A stretch of 36,809 nucleotides of DNA from an uncultured Prevotellaceae bacterium (GTDB taxonomy: Bacteria; Bacteroidota; Bacteroidia; Bacteroidales; Bacteroidaceae): NCBI GenBank assembly GCA_902799905.1, contig CADCCB010000002.1, forward strand, positions 1 through 36,809, read 5' to 3'. Made by a program: the position numbers and the translations under genes. A model generated the notes under the pieces. That model did not search any database. It saw only the letters and a list, made by a program, of their open reading frames with translations, and had not been told where the DNA came from. Of the stretch, positions 25,639-34,221 are shown one piece after another. Within the stretch, counting starts at the first letter, position 1. Each line of letters begins with the position of its first letter.

Positions 25639-26556
25639 TCAAAGAGCAGCAATCCTCTCCGGTTCAAGCCCTGTGGCCTTGGCAATATCGGCATTGACCA
25701 TGCCCATCTGTTTCAGTGATCGGGCAATAGTAAGTTTTTCTTCTTCACGACCTTCTTCGCGACCTTCTTCACGACCCTCCTCAATGCCCTCTTCTCGGCC
25801 TTCTGCACGACCCTCTTCCCTGCCCTCAATGCGTGCCGTGGCTATATTGTCTTTCAGAATGACAACATTATCCAAGTGACGATAATAAGATTGTAGTTCC
25901 GCCTTGCTCATGCGGGTTATTCGCAGGGCTTCTCGCGCTTCCTGTAAACCAGGGGCATCGGCATCCTCAGGGATGTCACCCGTATTGAGCGAATATATCC
26001 ATTGCTCAAGCGGAACCTTCGACCAGCGGTTGAAATCATTGACCTTCAGAATGAAGTATTCCGGATAGAGGTCACTGACAGCATCTGCCTTGAACTTCTG
26101 CTGCTGGAAAGGCGACAGTGACAACACTTCACCATTGTGGATGCCGCGGAATTCTGTTTTGCCATGATACACAAAGTCGGTGCCATTGCCCAAATTGAAA
26201 TAGACTATGTTGATGCTGTACACCTTACGGATGTTCTCATAGCCCTGTCCGCGATTGATATACTCCGTAACCAGTTTTGACGTGCCAAAAAGCATACGCT
26301 GGAAATAGGCAAACTCGGTCTCGTTCTGAATCTCTATCAAATAAAGTTCACCACGCTCACCCTCGGCCAGCAAGTCTACACGGTTCTGCTTGTCACTGGC
26401 GTCTTCTTGGTTGCTCTCGCTTTCCAGCAACTTCTTGATTGTAATTTTCTGACCCAGCAGAGTGGTTACCAATCCTGCAAGGACTCCATAGTTCGCCTTG
26501 TTGCGGAGCAACTTCTTCATGGCCCAGTCAAACCGCACGAATTGTTCTTTTTCCAT
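25639..26556 (-). CDS. Rpn family recombination-promoting nuclease / PD-(D/E)XK putative transposase
   Basis: A 305-residue protein. The nuclease core shows VDLLAEGERGELYLIEIQ, with Asp61, Glu75 and Gln77 as the D-ExQ form of the PD-(D/E)XK site. It begins FVRFDWAMKKLLRNKANY, typical of the PDDEXK_2 group. Residues 243-274 are a run of EGREEGR repeats, also common in this group, and the end is a helical MVNADIAKATGL motif. Rpn proteins are RecA-independent recombination or anti-phage-associated nucleases. I use the ATG at 26556 (26559 is equivalent) because a perfect promoter lies 21 bases upstream; the longer frame to 26715 would contain that promoter. It sits within the invertible segment. 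Confidence 0.88.
   Translation of the reverse strand: MEKEQFVRFDWAMKKLLRNKANYGVLAGLVTTLLGQKITIKKLLESESNQEDASDKQNRVDLLAEGERGELYLIEIQNETEFAYFQRMLFGTSKLVTEYINRGQGYENIRKVYSINIVYFNLGNGTDFVYHGKTEFRGIHNGEVLSLSPFQQQKFKADAVSDLYPEYFILKVNDFNRWSKVPLEQWIYSLNTGDIPEDADAPGLQEAREALRITRMSKAELQSYYRHLDNVVILKDNIATARIEGREEGRAEGREEGIEEGREEGREEGREEEKLTIARSLKQMGMVNADIAKATGLEPERIAAL
25738..25835. repeat. 12-bp-type tandem repeat encoding EGREEGR
   Basis: Near-identical units of CTTCTTCGCGAC / CTTCTTCACGAC type repeat across the 3' part of the nuclease gene. They encode residues 243-274. Copy number could vary by slippage without shifting the frame. Confidence 0.7.
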
Positions 26557-26565
26557 CATCGCCAA

Positions 26566-26573
26566 TACTTTTG
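26566..26573 (+). promoter_or_regulatory. Possible plus-strand -7 box toward the right operon
   Basis: TACTTTTG on the plus strand, with only ATTG at 26541-26544 as an imperfect -33 partner. It overlaps the nuclease promoter on the other strand and would give a leader of about 290 bases to the right susC. It may be chance; if real it would give basal right-operon expression. Confidence 0.25.
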
Positions 26574-26576
26574 GTG

Positions 26577-26608
26577 CAAATGTAGCACTTTTTTCGGACA
26601 ATCCCAAA
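26577..26608 (-). promoter_or_regulatory. Promoter of the Rpn nuclease gene
   Basis: Minus strand: TTTG (26605-26608), 20-base spacer, TACATTTG (26577-26584). A perfect match, 21 bases before the start at 26556. It also fixes the nuclease start codon. Confidence 0.8.
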
Positions 26609-26662
26609 AAAATCGAAAGGAAAAGTACAGAAAAAGATGAACGAAGCCTTCGGCCCAACAAA

Positions 26663-26692
26663 CAGGGTGCGCAGGGTGCGCCAGGTGCAGGC
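26663..26692. repeat. Short tandem repeat near the right arm
   Basis: CAGGGTGCG occurs twice in direct tandem (26663-26671, 26672-26680), followed by a degenerate third unit (CAGGTGCAGG). It lies 18 bases inside the right repeat boundary, so it could be an accessory binding site. It has no clear counterpart at the left boundary. Confidence 0.5.
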
Positions 26693-26710
26693 CTTTTCTG
26701 TAACATATAT

Positions 26711-26995
26711 TGCACACCTCCGGGCGGGAGGTTTGCAAAGAGTGAGCAAAGTAAGTTGGACTTATATAATAATGTACGTGTACATATTTATTTATTAGCC
26801 ACAAACAAAGGAAGATAATACAAACACTAATTTTTAAACATTATAAACCAAAAAACGAGAGAGATTTATGGAAAAAAGACTCATGACATTGTTGGCAGTC
26901 CTCTTCCTGTTCGTGGGAGGTGCGATGGCCCAGACAAAAGTCAGTGGTACCGTGGTGTCTCAGGACGACGGACAGCCCGTTATCGGTGCTACCGT
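26711..26995. repeat. Right arm of the long inverted repeat
   Basis: Inverted copy of 23916-24202. The first 43 bases (26711-26753) match perfectly, then one mismatch, then 33 more perfect bases. It covers the leader of the right susC and 128 coding bases. The interval 26560-26867 holds this arm, the nuclease promoter and the short tandem repeat. Confidence 0.9.
26772..26785. promoter_or_regulatory. Palindrome in the right repeat arm
   Basis: ATGTAC-GT-GTACAT, counterpart of 24128-24141. Confidence 0.4.
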
Positions 26996-29900
26996 CAAAG
27001 TGGTAGGCGCTGAAGTCGGTGCAGTAACAAATGCTAACGGTCAGTTCTCGCTGACCTGTCCAGCAGGCAAGAACATGCTTCGCATCACTTATGTGGGTAT
27101 GGAGCCTCTGGAGGTAAGTGCCCGTCCTAACATGCGCATCCTGCTGACTAGCGATCAGAAGGCCCTTGACGAGGTAATCGTTGTGGCCTACGGTACGCAG
27201 AAGAAATCATCGTTCACGGGTACTGCTGGTACGATGAAATCTGACAAAATCGAGAAGTTGCAAGTGTCCAACCTGTCAAAGGCCCTTGAGGGTGCTGTGG
27301 CTGGTGTGCAGATTGCCTCTGCTTCTGGTACTCCTGGTTCTGGTGCAAGCATTATCGTGCGTGGTATCGGTTCTATCAGCAGTTCTCAGAGCCCGCTGAT
27401 TGTTGTCGATGGTGTGCCTTATGAGGGATCGCTGAACTCAATCAACTCACAGGACATCGAGTCCATGACCGTGTTGAAGGATGCTGCTGCAAACTCTATG
27501 TATGGTGCCCGTGGTGCCAATGGTGTAATCATTATTACAACCAAGGGAGCCAAGTCTGGCAAGGCTAAGGTGAACTTCGAAGGCCGCTGGGGTTTCAACA
27601 CCCGTGCCGTGCCCAACTATGACATCATCACTGACCCAGGTGAGTACTACGAGATGTTCTATGAGGCCTATCGTAACAACCTCTCTGGAACGATGGGAGA
27701 GGCTGCTGCTGCCCAGTATGCTGCAGCCCACATGATTGACGAACAGTTGAAATACAATGCCTATCAGGGTGTAGCCGATGACCAACTGATTAACCCTCTG
27801 ACTGGAAAATTGAATCCCGCGGCAACGACTTTGAAATGGGGTGACGACTGGACTAAGGATCCTTTCCGCAGTTCTTTGCGCCACGAGTACAACGTTAATG
27901 TCAGCGGTGGCGACGACAAGACGCAGGCTTACGTTTCTGCCGGCTATCTAGGTGACAAGGGCTATATGCCTGGTTCCGACTTCGACCGTTTCTCGGTTCG
28001 TGGTAAGGTAGACCAAAAACTGGGTCAGTATGTGAAGGTGGGTGCCAACCTGTCGTATGCTCGCACCAATCAGCAGCAATTTACCACCAACCCCACTGGC
28101 TATAGCAACTATTCGAACATTTTCATGTTCTCACAGATGATTGCTCCTATCTATCCTATTTATCTTTATAAAGAGAATGCTCAAACTGGTAACTGGGAGC
28201 GATGGCTCGACGCCAACGGTAACACACAGTATGACTGGGGTACAGAGTATGCACGTCCTTACGGTTCGGAGCAGAACCCACTGGCTGCTGCCAACCAGAA
28301 CATCAACGAGATTATCCGTGACAACTTCAGTTCACGTGGCTATTTTGAGGTGAACTTCCTGAAGGACTTCAAGTTTACGGCTAATGTGGCCTACGATGTA
28401 TTCAACACTATGCAGACCCGTTTCATGACTCCTGTTGGCGGTGATGCCAAGAACGTGGGTGGTCGTGGCTATAAGAATACAAGCCGCTACGAGGCTCTGA
28501 ACGTGAACCAGATTCTGGATTGGAACCACGAGTTCGGTGAGCACAGCGTTCACTTGATGGCTGTTCATGAGAACAAGACTGACCGTAACAACTACCTGTA
28601 TGGTCAGATGACGGGCTTCGCTGACTACACGAATCCTGAGTTTACCAATGCAGCCCTCTATCAGGACTTAACTTCTTACCAGTATGAATATGCTCTTGAG
28701 GGCTACCTGTTTAAGGGTGAATATGATTACGATGACACTTACTATCTGAATGCCAGCATTCGTCGCGACGGTTCTTCTCGCTTCCACAAGGATAACCGTT
28801 GGGGTACGTTCTGGGCTATCGGTGGCGCTTGGCGTGTTGACAAGGAGCAGTTCATGCAGAACGTCAAGGTTATCAACTCACTGAAGATTAAGGCAAGTTA
28901 TGGTACACAGGGTAACGATAATATCGACTCGGACTATATGAATGCCTATTCTGATATGTATGGTGTAGGTCGTCTGGCCGGTGGCGCAGCAGCGTTCTCA
29001 AAGTATTTCCGTGGCAATACTGACCTGACATGGGAGAAGCAGTCGATGTTCAACGTAGGCTTTGAAATGGGTCTGCTGAAGCGCATCAACATCAACTTCG
29101 ACTTCTTCGTGAAGAATAACAAAGATATGCTGTTCGCCAGCCCGCTGGCTCAGTCGGAGGGTGCCCCCTCTTGGATCTACAGAAACGAGGTTGACATGCG
29201 CAACACTGGTTTCGAAGTGGAGATTTCTGCAGACATTATCAAGACGAATGACCTGCGTTGGACGGCTGCACTGAACTTTGCACACTACAAGAACAAACTG
29301 ACCAGACTTCCTGTTTCGAAACCCGAAGAGAAGTATCCTTCTGGATTTGAGCGTGGCAGTTACTGGTGGAAACTCGGTAGCAGCATCTATAACTGGAGCG
29401 GCTATGAGTATGTTGGCGTTGACCCGACTAACGGTAAACCCCAGTACAACAAGTACACTTATGAATATGACGACAACGGCATCGTGAAGGTGGATGGCGA
29501 CGGCAATCCTATCGTAAAGAGCGTCGAGATTGTCAACACTTCTTCCGAGGCTACGGTTGTTAATCTGAATAAGAGCGCTATCCCCGACCTGACAGGTGGT
29601 TTCTCGACCAGTGTTGAGTATCGCGGCTTCGATCTGTCTATTCAGACAGCCTTCCAACTGGGTGGCTATGTGCGTGACAGTTATTATGCTTCGCTCATGA
29701 ATTCTGGTGACCATGGTCAGAACTTCCATAAGGATATGTTCAACCGCTGGACACCCGCTAACACCAACACCAATATTCCACGCCTCCAGGCCAGCAGCCA
29801 GGATGCCTCTATCTACAGCACTTCAGATTTCTTCCTGACCAAGGCCAACTACTTCAATCTGAAGAACGTGACGCTGGGCTATACCCTGCCTGCTAATCTG

Positions 29901-30068
29901 ACCAACAGGATTGGCATCGACCGTCTGCGTGTGTACATTTCAGGCGACAACATCTGGCTCGCTTCAAAGCGTAAGGGTCTTGACCCCCGCCAGAGTTTCA
30001 GCGGTGCAACCGATTTTGTATATAGCGCACTGAGTGCATACTCTGCAGGTGTGAATATCTCATTCTAA
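26868..30068 (+). CDS. SusC/RagA-family TonB-dependent transporter, right operon
   Basis: A 1,066-residue outer membrane transporter with the same build as its left partner: signal peptide to about residue 21, carboxypeptidase-regulatory-like domain (23-100), DEVIVVAYGT, plug (SGASIIVRGIGSISSS; VLKDAAANSMYGARGANGVIIITT) and a barrel ending AYSAGVNISF. The N-terminal 115 residues are nearly the same as in the left protein, while the barrel differs widely, so the two probably bind different ligands. With the segment in its present orientation no strong promoter reads into it, so it may be the silent partner. Confidence 0.96.
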   Translation: MEKRLMTLLAVLFLFVGGAMAQTKVSGTVVSQDDGQPVIGATVKVVGAEVGAVTNANGQFSLTCPAGKNMLRITYVGMEPLEVSARPNMRILLTSDQKALDEVIVVAYGTQKKSSFTGTAGTMKSDKIEKLQVSNLSKALEGAVAGVQIASASGTPGSGASIIVRGIGSISSSQSPLIVVDGVPYEGSLNSINSQDIESMTVLKDAAANSMYGARGANGVIIITTKGAKSGKAKVNFEGRWGFNTRAVPNYDIITDPGEYYEMFYEAYRNNLSGTMGEAAAAQYAAAHMIDEQLKYNAYQGVADDQLINPLTGKLNPAATTLKWGDDWTKDPFRSSLRHEYNVNVSGGDDKTQAYVSAGYLGDKGYMPGSDFDRFSVRGKVDQKLGQYVKVGANLSYARTNQQQFTTNPTGYSNYSNIFMFSQMIAPIYPIYLYKENAQTGNWERWLDANGNTQYDWGTEYARPYGSEQNPLAAANQNINEIIRDNFSSRGYFEVNFLKDFKFTANVAYDVFNTMQTRFMTPVGGDAKNVGGRGYKNTSRYEALNVNQILDWNHEFGEHSVHLMAVHENKTDRNNYLYGQMTGFADYTNPEFTNAALYQDLTSYQYEYALEGYLFKGEYDYDDTYYLNASIRRDGSSRFHKDNRWGTFWAIGGAWRVDKEQFMQNVKVINSLKIKASYGTQGNDNIDSDYMNAYSDMYGVGRLAGGAAAFSKYFRGNTDLTWEKQSMFNVGFEMGLLKRININFDFFVKNNKDMLFASPLAQSEGAPSWIYRNEVDMRNTGFEVEISADIIKTNDLRWTAALNFAHYKNKLTRLPVSKPEEKYPSGFERGSYWWKLGSSIYNWSGYEYVGVDPTNGKPQYNKYTYEYDDNGIVKVDGDGNPIVKSVEIVNTSSEATVVNLNKSAIPDLTGGFSTSVEYRGFDLSIQTAFQLGGYVRDSYYASLMNSGDHGQNFHKDMFNRWTPANTNTNIPRLQASSQDASIYSTSDFFLTKANYFNLKNVTLGYTLPANLTNRIGIDRLRVYISGDNIWLASKRKGLDPRQSFSGATDFVYSALSAYSAGVNISF

Positions 30069-30098
30069 TTATAACAACAAGTAATAACATCCAAGAAT

Positions 30099-31610
30099 AT
30101 GAAAATATTTAAATATATGTCAATGGGACTGCTGACACTGGCACTGGCCTCATGCAGCAGTGATTATCTGGACAGAGAGGACTTGCGTGGTTTGGATGCT
30201 GAGGCCGCTGCTACTGCAGCCGGTAACAATCCTGACGTGTTCCTCAATGGTATCTGGTCGCACTTGGTAGATATGTATGGAACTCAGCACGACACATTCA
30301 ACTTCATGGCTACTCTCCATGCTTGCGACATGGGTACTGAGGATATCGCCATGGGTGCTGAGCACTGGTTCAACTTTGACTATCAGGTTGACAACCGTAT
30401 GTACAACTATCGTCGTGTAAACGTGGGTTGGAGTACATTCTATACCACTATTTCTAAGGCTAATGAGGTTATCGGCCTCTATCCTAAAGGACCATCGACT
30501 GATGGTGAGAAGGCTCTGGTGGGCCAGGCACTTGCCATGCGTGGATTCTCATACTATTATCTGATTCAGTTGTTCCGTAACTATATGAATGCTGACGGTA
30601 CGGTTAACATGGCTCAGAAGGGTCTGCCTCTGATTCTTACATCTGTTGATGTGGCTGACGAAGCAGAGCGTACAAAACTGAAGGGTGCTAATACTGTTGC
30701 CCGTGTATTCGAACAGATTGAGAAAGACCTTACTGAGGCTGTCAAACTTCTGGAGGAGGCAAATTATAAACGTCCTTCTAAGAACTATGTTGATGCCCAT
30801 GTTGCCTACGGACTTCTTGCCCGTTACTACCTGATGGCCCAGAAGTGGTCGGAGGCAGCAACAGCGGCCAACAAGGCACGCAGTGGAAAATTTTACGAGG
30901 GTGACGCAGGCTATGAGCCTATGGGCAATGCCGGTCTTCATGATGGCTTCTATAATGTTGAGAATGCAGAGTGGATGTGGGGCTTCGACCATTCTACAGA
31001 AACTACTACTGTTTATGCATCGTTCTTCTCAATGATTTCCAACTTGGCTCCTGGCTATGCAGGTCTTGGCTATGCTCCCCGTCTGATTGACGCTCGTCTG
31101 TACAGTCAGATTCCTGATGACGACTATCGTAAGAGCCTGTTTAATGGTCCTGCTGGCGACAAGAGTCAGCCTACCGATGCCGCTCAGTTACCTTATGCAA
31201 ACATCAAGTTTGGTAACGATGGCAACTGGACAATGGACTATATGTATATGCGTGCTGCCGAGATGTATCTTATCGAGGCTGAGGCTTTGGTTCGTCAGGG
31301 CAATGCCAGTCAGGGTGCTAAGGTTCTGGGTGAGTTGATGAAGTATCGTCAGCCAAGTTGGAACGAGGCTACTACAACTGTTGATGAAATCCTCTTCCAG
31401 CGTCGTATAGAACTCTGGGGTGAAGGTTTCCGCTGGTTCGACATGAAGCGTAACAACCTCGGTATCGATCGTACATACGAAGGCAACAACCACCTGCCAG
31501 GTGACTATCAACTTACTATTCCTGGACAGGATGTTCGCTGGACTTACCAGATTCCGCGTACTGAGATGCAGGAGAACGACCAGTTGACAGATGATGATCA
31601 GAACCCATAA
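30099..31610 (+). CDS. SusD/RagB-family outer membrane lipoprotein, right operon
   Basis: A 503-residue lipoprotein (lipobox LALASC, Cys19). SusD features are KANEVIGLYPKGP, ALVGQALAMRGFSYYYLIQLFRNY and the late DEILFQRRIELWGEGFRWFDMKRNNL. It starts 30 bases after the right susC and forms its substrate-capturing lid. It is clearly diverged from the left SusD, consistent with a different ligand. Confidence 0.95.
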   Translation: MKIFKYMSMGLLTLALASCSSDYLDREDLRGLDAEAAATAAGNNPDVFLNGIWSHLVDMYGTQHDTFNFMATLHACDMGTEDIAMGAEHWFNFDYQVDNRMYNYRRVNVGWSTFYTTISKANEVIGLYPKGPSTDGEKALVGQALAMRGFSYYYLIQLFRNYMNADGTVNMAQKGLPLILTSVDVADEAERTKLKGANTVARVFEQIEKDLTEAVKLLEEANYKRPSKNYVDAHVAYGLLARYYLMAQKWSEAATAANKARSGKFYEGDAGYEPMGNAGLHDGFYNVENAEWMWGFDHSTETTTVYASFFSMISNLAPGYAGLGYAPRLIDARLYSQIPDDDYRKSLFNGPAGDKSQPTDAAQLPYANIKFGNDGNWTMDYMYMRAAEMYLIEAEALVRQGNASQGAKVLGELMKYRQPSWNEATTTVDEILFQRRIELWGEGFRWFDMKRNNLGIDRTYEGNNHLPGDYQLTIPGQDVRWTYQIPRTEMQENDQLTDDDQNP

Positions 31611-31637
31611 TAAAATAATGTATAGGAGATTTAGAAT

Positions 31638-32549
31638 ATGAAGAATATATTTAAATTGATGATTCCGTGTCTGGCTGTCGTTTTCTCTCTATTCAGTTGT
31701 AACGACACAATGGACGATAAGGCTGCCATTGATGCACAGTATGAAAAGCCATCTGCAGCATCTGTCACTTTGGCATCTGCTACTGCTGTGGATTTCCAGA
31801 CTATTAACGCCACAGGAACTGTGAGTGGTCTGGAGTTGAATGTGGTTTGCCCAAAGTGCGGCTATAGCGCAACTACTGTTCCTGAGAAATGTCCAAATTG
31901 TGGAACGGGCGACAGTCTGTTTGTTGAAGTAAGTAACATTGCTGAATTTGGTATCCAGATTTCTAAGTTACAGGATTTCGCAAGTGAGGTTACTACCTTT
32001 ATTGCAGACTTTGAATCACTTTCCTTCGATATCACAGCATCTGGCTTAGAAGAACTTACAACTTATTATGTACGTTCTTATGTTGTTACATCTACAGCCG
32101 GCACTCTTGTTTCTGATGTTAAGACTGTTACCACACCTAAGGCTCCAATATTCCCAATTGATGGCGAATATATAGCAACAGAGTGGGATTACAACCAGGA
32201 TACAGGTGAGTGGGAGAATGCCGGTCAGTATGAGATGGCAATCTCTGTCGACCCAGAAGATCCAACAATCCTGAACATTACTAACATCTGGGATGGCGGA
32301 TTGACCGTTCAGGGTCAGTATGATGCTACTAAGGGTATTGTTACGGTTCCTAACTTGCAGGTTATCTATGTTCACGCTACATATGGTAACGTATGGATCC
32401 GTGGTGTGAACTCTGCAGTAACAGCATACACATCTGCAGTTCAGTTCCAGTTCACGGCTCTTGGTGGTAAGATGCAGTCAACTCCTATGGGTGCTATTTG
32501 TGCTGCAGGCTCATTTGGTTTCTTCTATCTGACAATGGAGCATAAGTAA
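31638..32549 (+). CDS. Surface lipoprotein with a zinc-ribbon-like four-cysteine motif
   Basis: A 303-residue lipoprotein (lipobox SLFSC, Cys21). Residues 71-88 have the arrangement C-x2-C-x10-C-x2-C (CPKCGYS, then CPNCG), identical in form to a rubredoxin/zinc-ribbon knuckle pair. It is embedded in what looks like a fibronectin-type or immunoglobulin-like domain (about 42-168, with ELTTYYVRSYV). The C-terminal domain (about 175-303) resembles the ligand-binding ends of SusE-like proteins. The last base of its stop codon is the first base of the protease start (TAATG), so the two are translationally coupled. No known family was recognised. Confidence 0.87.
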   Translation: MKNIFKLMIPCLAVVFSLFSCNDTMDDKAAIDAQYEKPSAASVTLASATAVDFQTINATGTVSGLELNVVCPKCGYSATTVPEKCPNCGTGDSLFVEVSNIAEFGIQISKLQDFASEVTTFIADFESLSFDITASGLEELTTYYVRSYVVTSTAGTLVSDVKTVTTPKAPIFPIDGEYIATEWDYNQDTGEWENAGQYEMAISVDPEDPTILNITNIWDGGLTVQGQYDATKGIVTVPNLQVIYVHATYGNVWIRGVNSAVTAYTSAVQFQFTALGGKMQSTPMGAICAAGSFGFFYLTMEHK

Positions 32550-34210
32550 TGAATAAACGAAGGATTCTATTGATATCCTCTCTCTGCCTTTTATTGGGCA
32601 GTAACACATCTCTCGCCGGTGACCGCACCGAGCGAGAGATGCTGTCTATTGCTCAGTCACAATTGGCAAAGAGGGCGAAAACGCGTTCGGCACAATCAGT
32701 CAGAAAGTTGGCTGAAGAACGGTGCTATACTGTGTATGGCAGCGATACTAAGGGATTTGTTATCGTGAGCCGTGATGACAGTTTTACTCCGGTTATCGGC
32801 TATTCTGATACAAAGTTTGATGCCAACAGTCTGCCTTGCGGCATGCGGTGGTGGCTTGAAACTATCAGCGAGCAGATGGAGGCTAAGACATCAGCATCGT
32901 TTATGGAATCATCTAATTCTATAAGAAGGGCTGCCAGTTTTAGTCCTACACCATTCTTCTGCAAGACGGAGTGGAATCAGGGTGATCCTTACAATTTCTA
33001 TGCTCCCGAGTTTAACGGCTCTCATGCCCCAACTGGTTGTGTTGCTACTGCCATGTCGCAGATTATGAAGTTCTTCACTTATCCCGCCAAGGGAAAAGGT
33101 CAGGGCTATTATACCATTGAGGGCAATTCTTCGCGTGTTACAGAGAATATTACCGGAGTATATGAGTGGGACAAGATGCAGGACAAATATTCTAATTTCG
33201 GGCTTACCGATGATGTTCGTATTCCTGTTGCCCGATTGATGAAGGATGCTGGACTTGCTACCCATATGACCTATGGTTCTAATGGCAGTGGCGCCTACTC
33301 TGTAGAAGCCGCCAGAGGTTTCGCATACAATTTCGGTTATGATTCATTGGCAATGCATTGCTTCTATCGTCAGTACTTCGATGAAGAGGCCTGGATGCAG
33401 TGTATCTATGATGAGTTGGGCAAAGGACGTCCTATATTGTATACTGGAGTGTCTGGTTCCGGAGGCCATGCCTTTGTGTTTGACGGTATCGATGAGGACG
33501 GAAAGATTCATGTAAATTGGGGATGGGGCGGTAGTTGTAATGGCTATTACGACTTTGCTGACCTTAACCCTGTAGATGCACAAGGCAAAGCGACAAGCGA
33601 TCATTACAATTCAGAACAGTCAATGGTGTTTGGCTTCAAGTGTCAGGAACAGCCTGATGAGGGGGAGAAATACCAGTCGTTATGGTGTGCTCATAAGCCA
33701 TATGAACTTTCTGTTGACGGAAAGATTATTTTTGTAGAATGTAACTCCTTATATAATTACCATTTCCTGTGGTTTTATGGCGATATAGGTTTATATTTTG
33801 AGAATATGGATGGAGATGCTGAAAAGAACACTTTTTACTCTTTGTATCAAACGGATGGAATGGCAACATTCTTTGGCTTGAGCAGTCTGAACACTTCTAA
33901 ATTCTTCAATAAGGTCAAACCAGGAAAATATCATGTTTATTTAGCATCAAAGGCAATTAATGAAGATGCCTGTCAGTATGTGAGATGTAATGGCGGCGCT
34001 GTCTATTATGAACTTACCATCGGTGAAGGCGGTACTACATCACTGTCGGAGCAGAAGATAAAGAAGGACATCAGTCTTGCCGTTGAGAAAATCACCTCTA
34101 ATGTCCGCAACTTTAACCGCATCTACGACCTCCAGGGCCGCAGTTATAGTTCTTCAGACAACATGCCAAAAGGTATTTATATCATTGGTGGCAAGAAGGT
34201 GGTGAAATAA
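32549..34210 (+). CDS. C10 family cysteine protease (streptopain-like), right operon
   Basis: A 553-residue secreted protease. It has a signal peptide to about residue 23, a propeptide region (about 25-135), catalytic Cys164 in APTGCVATAMSQ, His307 in GSGGHAFVFDG and VNWGWGG (322-328). The C-terminal tail reads IYDLQGRSY then GIYIIGGKKVVK, as in the left protease. It would be made as a zymogen and cleave host or dietary proteins outside the cell. Its start overlaps the lipoprotein stop by one base, so expression follows that of the right SusC/SusD operon directly, unlike the left protease, which lies behind a terminator. Confidence 0.93.
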   Translation: MNKRRILLISSLCLLLGSNTSLAGDRTEREMLSIAQSQLAKRAKTRSAQSVRKLAEERCYTVYGSDTKGFVIVSRDDSFTPVIGYSDTKFDANSLPCGMRWWLETISEQMEAKTSASFMESSNSIRRAASFSPTPFFCKTEWNQGDPYNFYAPEFNGSHAPTGCVATAMSQIMKFFTYPAKGKGQGYYTIEGNSSRVTENITGVYEWDKMQDKYSNFGLTDDVRIPVARLMKDAGLATHMTYGSNGSGAYSVEAARGFAYNFGYDSLAMHCFYRQYFDEEAWMQCIYDELGKGRPILYTGVSGSGGHAFVFDGIDEDGKIHVNWGWGGSCNGYYDFADLNPVDAQGKATSDHYNSEQSMVFGFKCQEQPDEGEKYQSLWCAHKPYELSVDGKIIFVECNSLYNYHFLWFYGDIGLYFENMDGDAEKNTFYSLYQTDGMATFFGLSSLNTSKFFNKVKPGKYHVYLASKAINEDACQYVRCNGGAVYYELTIGEGGTTSLSEQKIKKDISLAVEKITSNVRNFNRIYDLQGRSYSSSDNMPKGIYIIGGKKVVK

Positions 34211-34221
34211 CCTGCTACGTA

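Noticed and set aside
25470-25694. A 74-residue minus-strand frame overlapping the nuclease 3' end
   Set aside because: It spans the intrinsic terminator and a degenerate repeat; the translation looks like repeat-derived sequence.
25738-25835. The 12-bp tandem units as a CRISPR array
   Set aside because: There are no spacers; the units are contiguous, in frame and encode the EGREEGR run.
24203-26710. The central segment as a classical insertion sequence or integrative element
   Set aside because: There are no transposase terminal repeats, target duplications or mobilisation genes. The flanking repeats are the susC leaders themselves, which fits an invertible segment.
28998-29729. A 243-residue minus-strand frame inside the right susC
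   Set aside because: Antisense shadow of the barrel region of SusC; no start context or promoter.
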